In this document: positions 9,194-17,672 of the stretch, one piece after another
How the letters are laid out: each line of letters begins with the position of its first letter
Numbering within the stretch: position 1 is the first letter of the stretch
NCBI GenBank assembly: GCA_002737445.1
Contig: NSIR01000002.1
Coordinates: 1 to 64,000 of the forward strand
Length of the DNA stretch: 64,000 bases
Direction of reading: 5' to 3'
Source: Nitrosarchaeum sp.
GTDB lineage: Archaea > Thermoproteota > Nitrososphaeria > Nitrososphaerales > Nitrosopumilaceae
Made by a program: the position numbers and the translations under genes
The notes under the pieces: model-generated
The model's input: the letters and a program-made list of their open reading frames with translations, nothing else
What the model was told of the DNA's origin: nothing
Database searches by the model: none

Positions 9194-10288
9194 TTATTTA
9201 CCTTCAACGAATTTTTCACAGTCTATTTTTGCCTGAATATCAGACATTTGTTCAAGAGGATGCTTCATTAGATATGCACTAGCTGGAATAAGTGGACCGC
9301 CTATGCCTCTATCAAGTGCAATTTTTGCCAATCTAATTGCATCTATCACAATACCTGCAGAATTTGCCTTATCGTCAACTTCTAGGCGGACTTCCATATT
9401 ATAAGGAATGTTAGCCCACTGTCTGCCCTCAATACGCATAAACATAAGTTTAGTATTACCTAAAAATGGAATAAAATCAGATGGGCCAACATAGATCTTA
9501 TCATCTGCAAGTCGTTCAGCAAGTTGGCTTTGAACACTTTCAGTTTTAGAAATCCTTTTGGAAGCTAATCTATCTTGTTCTTTCATGTTAAGAAAATCAG
9601 TGTTACCTCCAACGTTGATTTGATAGGTTTTTTCAATTTTAGTTCCACGATCACTACATAATTTAGCTAATGTTCTGTGAACTATTGTAGCTCCAACCTG
9701 ACCTTTAATATCATCACCAATTACAGGAATGTTTTTTTCTTTGAACTTTTTAGCCCATGTTTCATTAGAAGCAATAAAAGAAGGAATGCAATTAACAAAT
9801 GCAATATTCATGTCAAGGCAAATTTCAGCCCAAAATACAGTCACTTGATCAGAACCCACTGGCAAATAGGAGACAATTATTTCAACGTCATTATCTTTGA
9901 GATGTTGTTTTATTTCATCAGTAAGTTGCAAGAGTGTTTTTGTAGTTTGAATTGGATTTATCCTATTTTCGACCCATAGCCCAACTCCATCAAGAGCAGG
10001 ACTCTCGTAAACTTTAGCGCCTGATGTAGGCATTGTTTCTTTTGGAATCCAGTTAACCATGTTTGGATACTCGTAAATTGCTTCATTGAGTAGTTTACCG
10101 ATTTTATTTTCACCCACATCAAAACCACATACAAAATCAATATCATGAATTCCATATCCAGCTAATTTATCATGAATTATACCAGTTACTTCTTGGGAAG
10201 GATTTTGTCGATAGTATTCAATTCCTTGAATTAAACCAGCAAAACAATTACCTATGCCCACTAAAGCTACTCGTATTCTTTTTACCAT
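9194..10288 (-). CDS. ino1: Myo-inositol-1-phosphate synthase
   Basis: NAD-dependent isomerase converting glucose 6-phosphate to inositol 1-phosphate, the precursor of inositol phospholipid headgroups and inositol-based solutes. The 364-residue protein is of the short archaeal/actinobacterial type. The Rossmann motif ALVGIGNCFAGL is at residues 8-19. Family-typical segments NVGGNTDFLNM and VRLEVDDKANSAGIVIDAIRL (split here for length: LEVDDKANSAG) follow in the catalytic half. ATG start. It is a single gene, with a possible degenerate or tiny ORF divergent from it. Confidence 0.92.
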   Translation of the reverse strand: MVKRIRVALVGIGNCFAGLIQGIEYYRQNPSQEVTGIIHDKLAGYGIHDIDFVCGFDVGENKIGKLLNEAIYEYPNMVNWIPKETMPTSGAKVYESPALDGVGLWVENRINPIQTTKTLLQLTDEIKQHLKDNDVEIIVSYLPVGSDQVTVFWAEICLDMNIAFVNCIPSFIASNETWAKKFKEKNIPVIGDDIKGQVGATIVHRTLAKLCSDRGTKIEKTYQINVGGNTDFLNMKEQDRLASKRISKTESVQSQLAERLADDKIYVGPSDFIPFLGNTKLMFMRIEGRQWANIPYNMEVRLEVDDKANSAGIVIDAIRLAKIALDRGIGGPLIPASAYLMKHPLEQMSDIQAKIDCEKFVEGK

Positions 10289-10454
10289 TCAGAAATTGCT
10301 ATGATTAAGGTTGTTTTAAGTTTTCTTAAAGTATTATGAATTATCAGACAATCACATTAGAACTAAGGCGGAATTTGATACTGGTCTCCAAGAAATTATA
10401 ATATGATAGCACTAGAGCGTTCTGTGAAAGATATTAAAATGGATTGTTATAAAC

Positions 10455-10679
10455 TTGGCATTATTGGGCAGTTGTATCAACAGGATTACATGGAATTATC
10501 AAAGATATGATAAAAAATATTGGTTCAATGCTCCAATTACAATTTGTGGTGCACTTGTAAGAGAAGTCATTTCATTGGGCAAAGTCACAAAACAAGCCAG
10601 ACAGTCCACATTTCATACGAAAGTTACAACAATTTTACCATTTATTTATGCCGCATTAATTTCAAAATTAAAAAAATAA
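10455..10679 (+). pseudogene. Possible gene remnant or unrecognised small ORF
   Basis: The frame gives up to 74 residues from a TTG with a hydrophobic middle and a basic end (AALISKLKK). An overlapping frame is also open over part of it and reads like protein (WAVVSTGLHGIIKDMIKN) before a stop. Two partly protein-like frames side by side suggest a decayed, frameshifted gene rather than a working one. I do not recognise either product. The stretch from 10289 to 10454 holds only the ino1 promoter side. Confidence 0.3.
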
Positions 10680-10714
10680 CAAAGATAAGTAAAACTATTA
10701 TTCAGCAAAATTAA

Positions 10715-11428
10715 TTGAAGTTATTGTATCCAAGAATAAGAATAAAAGAATTAAGAGTAATTAATTTAGAAGGCGGTTATTTGATAGATGGATTTCCTTC
10801 AGTTGGATTTACAAGTGCAATTGCTACAGAATCAATGATACAAACATCACAATTTAGTTTAGCAGGGATTGTTGATTCAGATAGTTTTCCAGCGATTAGT
10901 TTGATAAAAGAAGGTAAACCAAATTATCCAACACGTATTTTTGTAAATGATGATCTTAAAGTCTCAGTATTTTTATCATATTTCAGTCTTCATGAATCAT
11001 TACATAGAATTGTTGCACAGTCAATGCTAAAATGGGCAAAAAAACAAAAAATAAAATTAATTGTAAGTAGTGTAGCAATGAAATCTCCAGACGGCATTGA
11101 GGGAATAGTGGCAGTAGGAAATACAGATTCAGCAAGAAAAAAATTAAAGGAAGTAGGGTTAAAAATTTTGGAATATGGAACAATCCCAGGAATACCAGGA
11201 ATATTACTCAATGAAGGTAGTATAACAAATCAGGATGTAATCGTAATATTTTTTCAATCAGATGGTAAAGGTCCTGATTTTAAATCAAGTGCAGAATTAT
11301 GTATTGCAATGTCACAGTTAATTCCAGGCACATCATGTGACATCCCACGTTTACAAAATGAGGCAAAAAAAGCTGAAGATTTAATTAAAGAAACGGACAT
11401 AGATTCAAAGGATTCAATTTATAGATAA
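10715..11428 (+). CDS. PAC2-family protein (proteasome assembly chaperone-like)
   Basis: A 237-residue cytoplasmic protein of the PAC2 family (older name DUF75), related to the eukaryotic proteasome assembly chaperone PAC2; archaeal members are believed to assist proteasome or protein quality-control complexes. The family fold shows in the opening YLIDGFPSVGFTSAIATESMI and the central GIEGIVAVGNTDSARKKL and PGIPGILLNEG segments. It starts at TTG. A second, distinct PAC2 protein is encoded at 46706. The exact role of this copy is unknown. Confidence 0.85.
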   Translation: MKLLYPRIRIKELRVINLEGGYLIDGFPSVGFTSAIATESMIQTSQFSLAGIVDSDSFPAISLIKEGKPNYPTRIFVNDDLKVSVFLSYFSLHESLHRIVAQSMLKWAKKQKIKLIVSSVAMKSPDGIEGIVAVGNTDSARKKLKEVGLKILEYGTIPGIPGILLNEGSITNQDVIVIFFQSDGKGPDFKSSAELCIAMSQLIPGTSCDIPRLQNEAKKAEDLIKETDIDSKDSIYR

Positions 11429-11486
11429 AATTCATTAAATTTTTATATTTAATGTGCAGTGACGAAAGATCAAAAAGAGAAAATTA

Positions 11487-12104
11487 ATGACTCAAATAAT
11501 TGAATTTGCATTAACAGTAATTCTAATTTCAGCATCAGGGGTAATGATGCCAGGCCCATTATTTGCAGCGAATTTAGTTTATGGATTACGAGATGGAGGC
11601 AAAGCTGGAATAAAAATGGCCATAGGTCACACAATTATTGAATTACCGCTTGTGATTTTTTTAGGAATTGGCGTATTATCATTTAAAATTTTTCCAGAAT
11701 TTGTAGTATTGATTTCTATTTTTGGTGCAATCACACTTTTTATATTTGCAGGAATTCAAATTAAAATAGTAATCAGTAATAAAAATAAAAATTTATTTAT
11801 TAAAAAACAGAATACAATTGTAACTGGAATTATACTAAGTGCATTTAATCCATTTTTAATTATATGGTGGTTAAGTGTAGGTTTCAAATTAATTTCAGAT
11901 GCAATAATAATATGGTCATTTTTTGGAATAATCATTGTATTTTTATTCCACATTTGGATGGATTTTGTTTGGTTGTATTTAGTTGCACATCTAGCATCTA
12001 AAAGTTCTAAAATTCTTTCAAATAATAATTACAAAATACTAATTGTGGGTTTAAGCTGTATCTTGGTGTATTTTGGAATATCATTTATAGTAGATATAAT
12101 TTAA
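11487..12104 (+). CDS. LysE-family transporter
   Basis: A 205-residue inner-membrane protein with about six hydrophobic segments. The N-terminus ASGVMMPGPLFAANLVYGLRDG carries the conserved PGP motif typical of LysE/RhtB exporters, and a second half repeats similar helices (LSAFNPFLIIWW). The family exports amino acids or related small molecules; the substrate here is not determinable. It follows the PAC2 gene by 58 bases on the same strand and is convergent with alba. Confidence 0.88.
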   Translation: MTQIIEFALTVILISASGVMMPGPLFAANLVYGLRDGGKAGIKMAIGHTIIELPLVIFLGIGVLSFKIFPEFVVLISIFGAITLFIFAGIQIKIVISNKNKNLFIKKQNTIVTGIILSAFNPFLIIWWLSVGFKLISDAIIIWSFFGIIIVFLFHIWMDFVWLYLVAHLASKSSKILSNNNYKILIVGLSCILVYFGISFIVDII

Positions 12105-12116
12105 TTTTTTAAAATT

Positions 12117-12662
12117 TTAATTTTTTGTAATATCAATTTCAATTGTAGAAACATTACGTAGTCTACCATCTTGAGATTTAAGTGAGACGGATAAAATTCT
12201 AACATCATGTACAACGTATCCTACAGTATTCATTCTTTTAACAATCATTTGAGATACATCTACTGCCTGAGTAATTCTATTACCCCTAGCAGTAATTGTA
12301 ACAATACGTCTAGTTGAAAGTTGAGTTAAAGTCGCTGCAACGTAGGACAGTAAAGGTTTAGTCCCAATAAAAATTACATCGCGTTCTTCCGGATCATGAA
12401 TAGTTTGTTTTACGGAATCATTTTCAGGGGAAGGTAATTGATGCATTGGTTCTGGTGAAGGTAATTGATGCATTGGTTCTGGTGAAGGTAATTGTGGTTC
12501 TGGTGAAGATACTTGTGGTTCTGGTGAAGATACTTGTGGTTCTGTTGAAGATACTTGTGGTTCTGTTGAAGATACTTGTGGTTCTGGTTCAGTCAAAATA
12601 TGAGTATCATGAAATTCAGATAAAATATCTTCTGCATCATTAGATTTTTTAGGGTCACTCAA
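12117..12662 (-). CDS. albA: Alba-family DNA/RNA-binding protein with repeat-rich N-terminal tail
   Basis: Chromatin protein binding DNA and RNA. The last 90 or so residues are the Alba domain: RDVIFIGTKPLLSYVAA, then RRIVTITARGNRITQAVDV, ending in STIEIDITKN. Ahead of it lies an unusual tail of about 90 residues with tandem Pro-Glu-Ser units (TEPQVSS / SPEPQVS / SPEPMHQLP). Ordinary Alba proteins are about 90-100 residues, so this one is almost doubled. It starts at TTG (SDPKKSNDAED). The acidic, low-complexity tail is probably disordered; its role is unknown. Confidence 0.88.
   Translation of the reverse strand: MSDPKKSNDAEDILSEFHDTHILTEPEPQVSSTEPQVSSTEPQVSSPEPQVSSPEPQLPSPEPMHQLPSPEPMHQLPSPENDSVKQTIHDPEERDVIFIGTKPLLSYVAATLTQLSTRRIVTITARGNRITQAVDVSQMIVKRMNTVGYVVHDVRILSVSLKSQDGRLRNVSTIEIDITKN
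12429..12592. repeat. Tandem repeats inside the Alba tail
   Basis: Two unit types lie head to tail: about two copies of a 27-base unit containing ggtaattgatgcattggt, then several 21-base units containing gaagatacttgtggttct. All are multiples of three, so copy-number change keeps the reading frame. They encode SPEPMHQLP and (T/S)(E)PQVSS peptides. Near-identical copies suggest recent expansion. Confidence 0.85.
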
Positions 12663-12697
12663 TTCATTATGCCTTTAACAACAAAAGTTTATTGGCT

Positions 12698-12970
12698 TTA
12701 ATTTAGTTTTTGAGACTGTCGCCGCACATATTCCTCAAAGACTTTTTCCACTTCTTCATCGTTTTTGCTATCCTTTACTTGATTTACTAGATCTTCTTCT
12801 TCAATTTCATAACAATTGAGGAAATCGTGTGAATCTTTAAACAATAAGAGAACTTTGTTTTTAAACAAATAATGATACAATTTTTCTTTTTCCATCAATT
12901 CAGGCTTAATGTTAATTCCATTATCATCAGAAGATATAGGATAAGCCACATTTCTATTAAAAATATTCAA
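12698..12970 (-). CDS. Small acidic protein, unknown function
   Basis: A 90-residue soluble protein with an acidic, helical C-terminal half (QVKDSKNDEEVEKVFEEYVRRQSQ). No cysteine pair, signal peptide or membrane segment is present apart from one cysteine. TTG start. It is divergent from the polymerase gene with only 50 bases between, so a shared promoter region is likely, and it precedes alba on the same strand by 35 bases. Family not recognised. Confidence 0.6.
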   Translation of the reverse strand: MNIFNRNVAYPISSDDNGINIKPELMEKEKLYHYLFKNKVLLLFKDSHDFLNCYEIEEEDLVNQVKDSKNDEEVEKVFEEYVRRQSQKLN

Positions 12971-13020
12971 TATTTAGATTAATACAAATACAATAATAAC
13001 CAAAATAAGGATTCAAATTA

Positions 13021-14115
13021 TTGGAAGCTAGAGTGGTTTTCCACATAGATTTTGATTATTTCTATGCTCAATGTGAAGAAATTCGTATCCCAGGATTAAA
13101 ATCAAAACCTGTATGCGTTTGTGTTTTTTCAGATAGAGGTGGAGACAGCGGCGCAATAGCAACAGCCAATTATATAGCAAGAAGTTTTGGAGTGAAATCT
13201 GGAATATCAATTAGTGCTGCAAAAGAAAAACTGAATAAAAGAAAAGATGCAGTGTTCATTCCAGTTGATTTTGATTATTATGAAGCAATTTCTGAAAAAG
13301 CTATGGAAATTATAAAAAAATACACGGATATTTTTGAATATGTGGGAAAAGATGAAGCATATCTGGATGTAACTGACAGGGTAAACGGGAATTTTGTAAA
13401 TGCAAGTCATTTAGCACAACAAATAAAAAATTCAATAAAAGATAAAACAAAACTTAGCTGCTCAATAGGAATTGCACCAAATAAATTAATTGCAAAAATT
13501 GCATCAGATTTTAGAAAACCAGATGGGCTGACAGTCGTATTACCAGATAAAATTGATGAGCTTTTGGAACAATTAAAGATCAGAGCAATACCAGGAATAG
13601 GAAATAAAACAGAACAACAATTTACACTAATGAAATTAGAAAGCATAAATGATCTTAAAAAATTAGATGTATTTACTTTGAACAAACAGTTTGGAAGAAA
13701 ACAAGGAACTTACATTTACAATGCAATTAGAGGAATAGATGATGAGCCAGTAAAAGAAAAAGACGATACAATTCAATATAGTAAACTAATGACTCTAAAA
13801 AAAGATTCAAACGAGTATGATTTTTTGGCAGAAAATCTTTTGGAATTATGTATAAAGTTACATGAGGTAATTCAAAAAAATAATATAATGTTCAAATCTG
13901 TGGGTATACAATTTATTTTAACAGATCTAACAAACAAAACAAAATCAAGAATGCTAAAAAACAGTACATCTAGTCTTGAAGAATTACAAAAAAATACAAT
14001 TCAGTTATTAAAAGAGGCGTTAGAAGAACAAAAAAATACAATTAGAAGATTAGGAATAAAAGTTTCAGAACTTTCAGAAATTAAGGGTCAAAAAGACATT
14101 ACTAATTATTTTTAG
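13021..14115 (+). CDS. dpo4: Translesion DNA polymerase IV (Dpo4/Dbh type)
   Basis: Y-family polymerase that copies past damaged bases. The 364-residue protein carries catalytic carboxylates D10 (VVFHIDFDYFYAQCEE) and D111/E112 (GKDEAYLDVTD), the probable steric-gate tyrosine Y15, a helix-hairpin-helix thumb (AIPGIGNKT), and the little-finger domain. The last eight residues, QKDITNYF, form a canonical PCNA-binding (PIP) box, tying it to the sliding clamp. It starts at TTG, consistent with the family N-terminus. It overlaps the archaeosortase 3' end by 14 bases on the opposite strand. Confidence 0.95.
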   Translation: MEARVVFHIDFDYFYAQCEEIRIPGLKSKPVCVCVFSDRGGDSGAIATANYIARSFGVKSGISISAAKEKLNKRKDAVFIPVDFDYYEAISEKAMEIIKKYTDIFEYVGKDEAYLDVTDRVNGNFVNASHLAQQIKNSIKDKTKLSCSIGIAPNKLIAKIASDFRKPDGLTVVLPDKIDELLEQLKIRAIPGIGNKTEQQFTLMKLESINDLKKLDVFTLNKQFGRKQGTYIYNAIRGIDDEPVKEKDDTIQYSKLMTLKKDSNEYDFLAENLLELCIKLHEVIQKNNIMFKSVGIQFILTDLTNKTKSRMLKNSTSSLEELQKNTIQLLKEALEEQKNTIRRLGIKVSELSEIKGQKDITNYF

Positions 14116-15049
14116 GGATAGATTTTCCATCAGATTCTAATTTTTTTAGTCTTTTTGTTTCAATTAAAATTACAACAAATAAAAAGATAAACAGCCACGG
14201 TAAAAACATAATTTCACCTGCAACTGAATGAAATTCTTCCCATTGTTTTGCATCAGTGGTAACTTTAAGGGCATACCAAGATAAAGAAAAAATTCGAATC
14301 ATATTGACAACAATAGTGCCTACAATCCCCAATCCAAAGTAAATTAATTTTCGATTTCTACAAATATTCATTTTTAAAAGAAATGCACCCATCACTAAAG
14401 AGTAAATAATTATGCTATGAACCCCAGCAGATGGCCAAAATACTTGAAGTACCATAGAACCAAAATCCCCTTTTAGAAACATCATATTGTCACGAGCTGT
14501 AGCAGTACCAAGATCAAATACATTTACCAACCACACATTTGTTTGCACTAAATATGGAACAACATATTGTAAAGGACCGAGAGAATCATATGGAAAAAAT
14601 GTATCTAATGAAAGAATAATAGCACTTCCAGCAAGAAATATTGGTCCAGCAGGTGCAATTCGTATCCATCGTTTACCAAAAAATATAGTAAGTGCAACAA
14701 TAACAAATATACCCATTATAATAAAATCCCACATCCAAATCCAAGAATTAATTAATTGAACATTAAATTGATCAGAACATAATTCAAGATAATCTCTTAA
14801 ACCATATTCTAAACTAATTAAATATGCAATTATTATTGCAGCTAGTGGAATTACAGTTAACAATTTTTTTTTTGTAATTATTATTTTAAGACCAATTAAT
14901 TCAGCGATGATAAATATCAATGCAAAAATAAATCCTCCACGTCCTTGATTCCAGCTCAAACTAAAAGTATGTGGAAATACAATTAATGCAAAAATAATTG
15001 GGCTTGAAATAATAGCAATTCCAATAATCAAATTTTTATTTTGCAACAT
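14102..15049 (-). CDS. Archaeosortase/exosortase-family membrane protein with Ser at the nucleophile position
   Basis: A 315-residue polytopic membrane protein resembling the exosortase/archaeosortase transpeptidases that process C-terminal sorting signals of surface proteins. The usual catalytic triad is Cys-Arg-His. Here Arg (R252, in VNMIRIFSL) and His (H274, in EEFHSVAGEI) are clear, but the Cys position reads WPSAGVHS, giving Ser207. About eight hydrophobic segments. ATG start. It lies between dpo4 and nreA without obvious functional link. No cognate sorting motif is identified with confidence in this window. Confidence 0.78.
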   Translation of the reverse strand: MLQNKNLIIGIAIISSPIIFALIVFPHTFSLSWNQGRGGFIFALIFIIAELIGLKIIITKKKLLTVIPLAAIIIAYLISLEYGLRDYLELCSDQFNVQLINSWIWMWDFIIMGIFVIVALTIFFGKRWIRIAPAGPIFLAGSAIILSLDTFFPYDSLGPLQYVVPYLVQTNVWLVNVFDLGTATARDNMMFLKGDFGSMVLQVFWPSAGVHSIIIYSLVMGAFLLKMNICRNRKLIYFGLGIVGTIVVNMIRIFSLSWYALKVTTDAKQWEEFHSVAGEIMFLPWLFIFLFVVILIETKRLKKLESDGKSIPKNN

Positions 15050-15148
15050 AATTAAAATAAAAACAGCTCAATAAATACATCATTATAAAAATTTTAAAAT
15101 GAATATAGAAGATTATCCAAATATAGGATAGTTTCTGTACGATGCGAA

Positions 15149-16303
15149 TTAGAAAAAATCCGCGATCGTTTTTTGATGAATTAATTTCATTATATTACAT
15201 TTGGAAATCCATTCAGATTTACTAATACTGGTTTTATTTGAAGCCAAAGTTAAAGCATTGTCTAACGTATCAGTGATTATAGGAATTTGCTTCATTGCTG
15301 AACGAATGCCCTCACGTACTTGCCAAACACCCACAGGAATTGCGTATTCAGGTCGTATTTCCCTAAAAATAATCACTCCTGATTGAATGTTATTTTTTAA
15401 AAGATATTCAGTTACACCTAATTTTGCTGCAAAATATGCACCGGCGGTTACAGGGGCATAATTGATTCCACGTGCATCCTCAATATCAGATCCAAATCCA
15501 ATAATGTCATTTGAATACCACGCTTCAATAATTTGATAAATCCATCTATGTGGAAATAAAACTACTGAAAAATAATTTCCAAGATGGGCATATGTAAAAA
15601 CTTTATACGAATCAATTAAAGAAAAATTTAGAATTTTATCAGTGAGAGATTTAGAAATTATGTCATCAGTTGCAGTAATACTCCATTTTGTAGGAACAAG
15701 TTTTCTTTTTTCTCCAAGCATGCCTATACTGAAACATTTTTGAATCTTTGAAATATCTATACCAGAATTATAAAGATGTAAGACAGCATCTTTTGCATTG
15801 AAATCTTTATCATAAAATACTTTTTCTATTGATTTTATTGCAGATGTATTATAAAATTTTGCAGATTTAATTTCACCTATAGGTCCAAATGGAGCACTCT
15901 CTCCATTTAGTGAAATATTTGCAGAAGTATTTTTAATAAATTGTAAATCAGAATCAATGGGTTTTGAAGACATTGTAATTTCTTGTAGATTTTCAATGTA
16001 TCTGCCATCTGTTTGATTAATTGAAACTTTTTTAACACCACGAATTAAATTTAATCTAAAATTAATAATTTCTTCAAGAGATTTACCCTCCCATTTTTCA
16101 GGAGTATCTAAAAAGCTTGTATCGCCATGAATTGGTGGAACCATTGGGCCCACGAATACTTTGGGGTAATTATATGAGCCCACAAAGATAGACGGCGGAC
16201 TAGAACCACTTACAGAATTTGATGAAAATAAATTTCCATATTTGGATAAATTTTCATGCCATTTTTCTAAAATCGCTCTTCGAATATCTTTTGCAGTCGA
16301 CAA
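15149..16303 (-). CDS. nreA: DNA repair protein NreA
   Basis: Archaeal Nre-family protein, genetically linked in other archaea to repair of interstrand crosslink-type damage and acting with PCNA. The 384-residue protein has the family core (VFVGPMVPPIHGD, then WSITATDDIISKSLTD, HRWIYQIIEAWYSNDIIGFG, GAYFAAKLGVTEYL). Its final residues QKTIADFF are a PCNA-binding box. The N-terminus lacks the cysteine cluster I would expect from many archaeal homologues. It starts at TTG. Neighbouring dpo4 also ends in a PIP box. Confidence 0.9.
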   Translation of the reverse strand: MSTAKDIRRAILEKWHENLSKYGNLFSSNSVSGSSPPSIFVGSYNYPKVFVGPMVPPIHGDTSFLDTPEKWEGKSLEEIINFRLNLIRGVKKVSINQTDGRYIENLQEITMSSKPIDSDLQFIKNTSANISLNGESAPFGPIGEIKSAKFYNTSAIKSIEKVFYDKDFNAKDAVLHLYNSGIDISKIQKCFSIGMLGEKRKLVPTKWSITATDDIISKSLTDKILNFSLIDSYKVFTYAHLGNYFSVVLFPHRWIYQIIEAWYSNDIIGFGSDIEDARGINYAPVTAGAYFAAKLGVTEYLLKNNIQSGVIIFREIRPEYAIPVGVWQVREGIRSAMKQIPIITDTLDNALTLASNKTSISKSEWISKCNIMKLIHQKTIADFF

Positions 16304-16403
16304 TAAAATTTGTGCCTAAAATAATTGTATTAACATGCCTAATCAAAAAAATTGACAATGACTCAACGAATGATGTTTAAACTTCAATCCCACATAAAAA
16401 AAG

Positions 16404-17327
16404 ATGTCAATAAAAAGAATCGTTTCTTTTCTACCAAGTGCAACAGAATTACTCTATGAATTAGGAGTTGAAAATAAATTGTTTGGCGTAACACATGAAT
16501 GCAAATATCCAGAAGACGCAAAAAAAAAGATACAGGTAATAAATTCAGTCATAAATTCGGATAAATTAACCAGTATAGAAATTGATACAAAAACATGTCA
16601 ATTATTAAATGAAGGAAAAGAAATTTTTATACTAAATGAAAAAAATATTTTAAAAGCAAATCCAGATCTCATTATTTCACAAGAAATATGTGAAGCTTGT
16701 GCAGCATATACAAGTCATGTGAATAGAGCTATTCAAATTTTAGAAAAAAAACCAATAGTATATTTAATGAATCCACACAATTTACAAGAAATACTAGAAT
16801 CAGTAAAAGACATAGGGAAAATTATCGGAAAAGAAAAACAGGCTAATATGATAATAGAGTCGCTTAAAAAAAGAATTAGTAAAATAAAAGATATTTCACA
16901 TCAAAAAAAAAAGAAAACTCTTGCAATAGAATGGATTGAACCATTTTTTACAGCTGGTCATTGGATACCAGAGATGATCAAAGACGCCGGAGGAGAAAAT
17001 ATGATAAGTAAAACAGGAGAGCATTCTAGAAAATTAAACATTGAAGAAATATTAGAGATAGATCCAGACATCATAATTATGATGCCGTGTGGATTTGACA
17101 TATTTCGTACAATATCAGAATATAAAAAAATATTAAAAAACAACAAATTATGGAATACATTAAAGGCCGTAAAAAATAAAAAGGTTTTTGCAGTAGATGC
17201 AGATTCATATTTTAGTAAACCAAGCATCAGAACAGTTACAGGATTAGAGATACTTGCAAAAATAATTCAACCAGAGAAATTTTTGAACATAATTATTCCT
17301 GCAAACTCTTTTGTAAATCTAAAATAG
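16404..17327 (+). CDS. BtuF-like cobalamin/metal-chelate-binding protein without signal peptide
   Basis: A 307-residue protein of the type III periplasmic-binding fold (vitamin B12/siderophore binding, BtuF-like): IVSFLPSATELLYELG at the N-terminus, GVTHECKYP, and ISQEICEACAA near residue 93. No signal peptide or lipobox is present; the protein starts directly at MSIKRIVSFLPS, so it is probably cytoplasmic. No ABC permease or ATPase adjoins it. A role in handling cobalamin is possible because Thaumarchaeota make it, but this is inference. Confidence 0.75.
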   Translation: MSIKRIVSFLPSATELLYELGVENKLFGVTHECKYPEDAKKKIQVINSVINSDKLTSIEIDTKTCQLLNEGKEIFILNEKNILKANPDLIISQEICEACAAYTSHVNRAIQILEKKPIVYLMNPHNLQEILESVKDIGKIIGKEKQANMIIESLKKRISKIKDISHQKKKKTLAIEWIEPFFTAGHWIPEMIKDAGGENMISKTGEHSRKLNIEEILEIDPDIIIMMPCGFDIFRTISEYKKILKNNKLWNTLKAVKNKKVFAVDADSYFSKPSIRTVTGLEILAKIIQPEKFLNIIIPANSFVNLK

Positions 17328-17672
17328 GATGTATTTACCTAAATTATCATATTCTTCGTTTATGCCATCAAATCTAATTGAATGTAAATTATAGACAATT
17401 ATTCAATTAATTTCACATGCATCCAACATAATTATAAAATTAATTTTTTTCGAATATCTTGGATACAAATAATATTTTGTATGAATCATAAATTTAGAAT
17501 TACATCCAAAATATCCAATTTGTTTAGAAGTGAGGCATGATTGAAAATCAGGCTTAAATGTGAATTTTATAATGATCAAAAGTGAAGAAAATTTTTGGCA
17601 CTGTATTAGGGGCAATTTATGACATGATTTCATCAATATTTAGTTAATTAGATAAAATTCAACGGATTATGA
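17328..17672. other. 345-bp intergenic region
   Basis: AT-rich spacer between a plus-strand gene and a minus-strand gene. A minus-strand open frame of 77 codons (17403-17636) has an erratic composition and no recognisable feature, so I do not call it a gene. No RNA or repeat is recognised. Confidence 0.4.

Noticed and set aside
12446-12643. Plus-strand repetitive reading frame over alba
   Set aside because: It is the antisense of the tandem repeats; repeats of length divisible by three keep any frame open.
17403-17636. 77-codon minus-strand frame
   Set aside because: Composition is not protein-like (scattered Cys/Met, no domain pattern), with no neighbour link.
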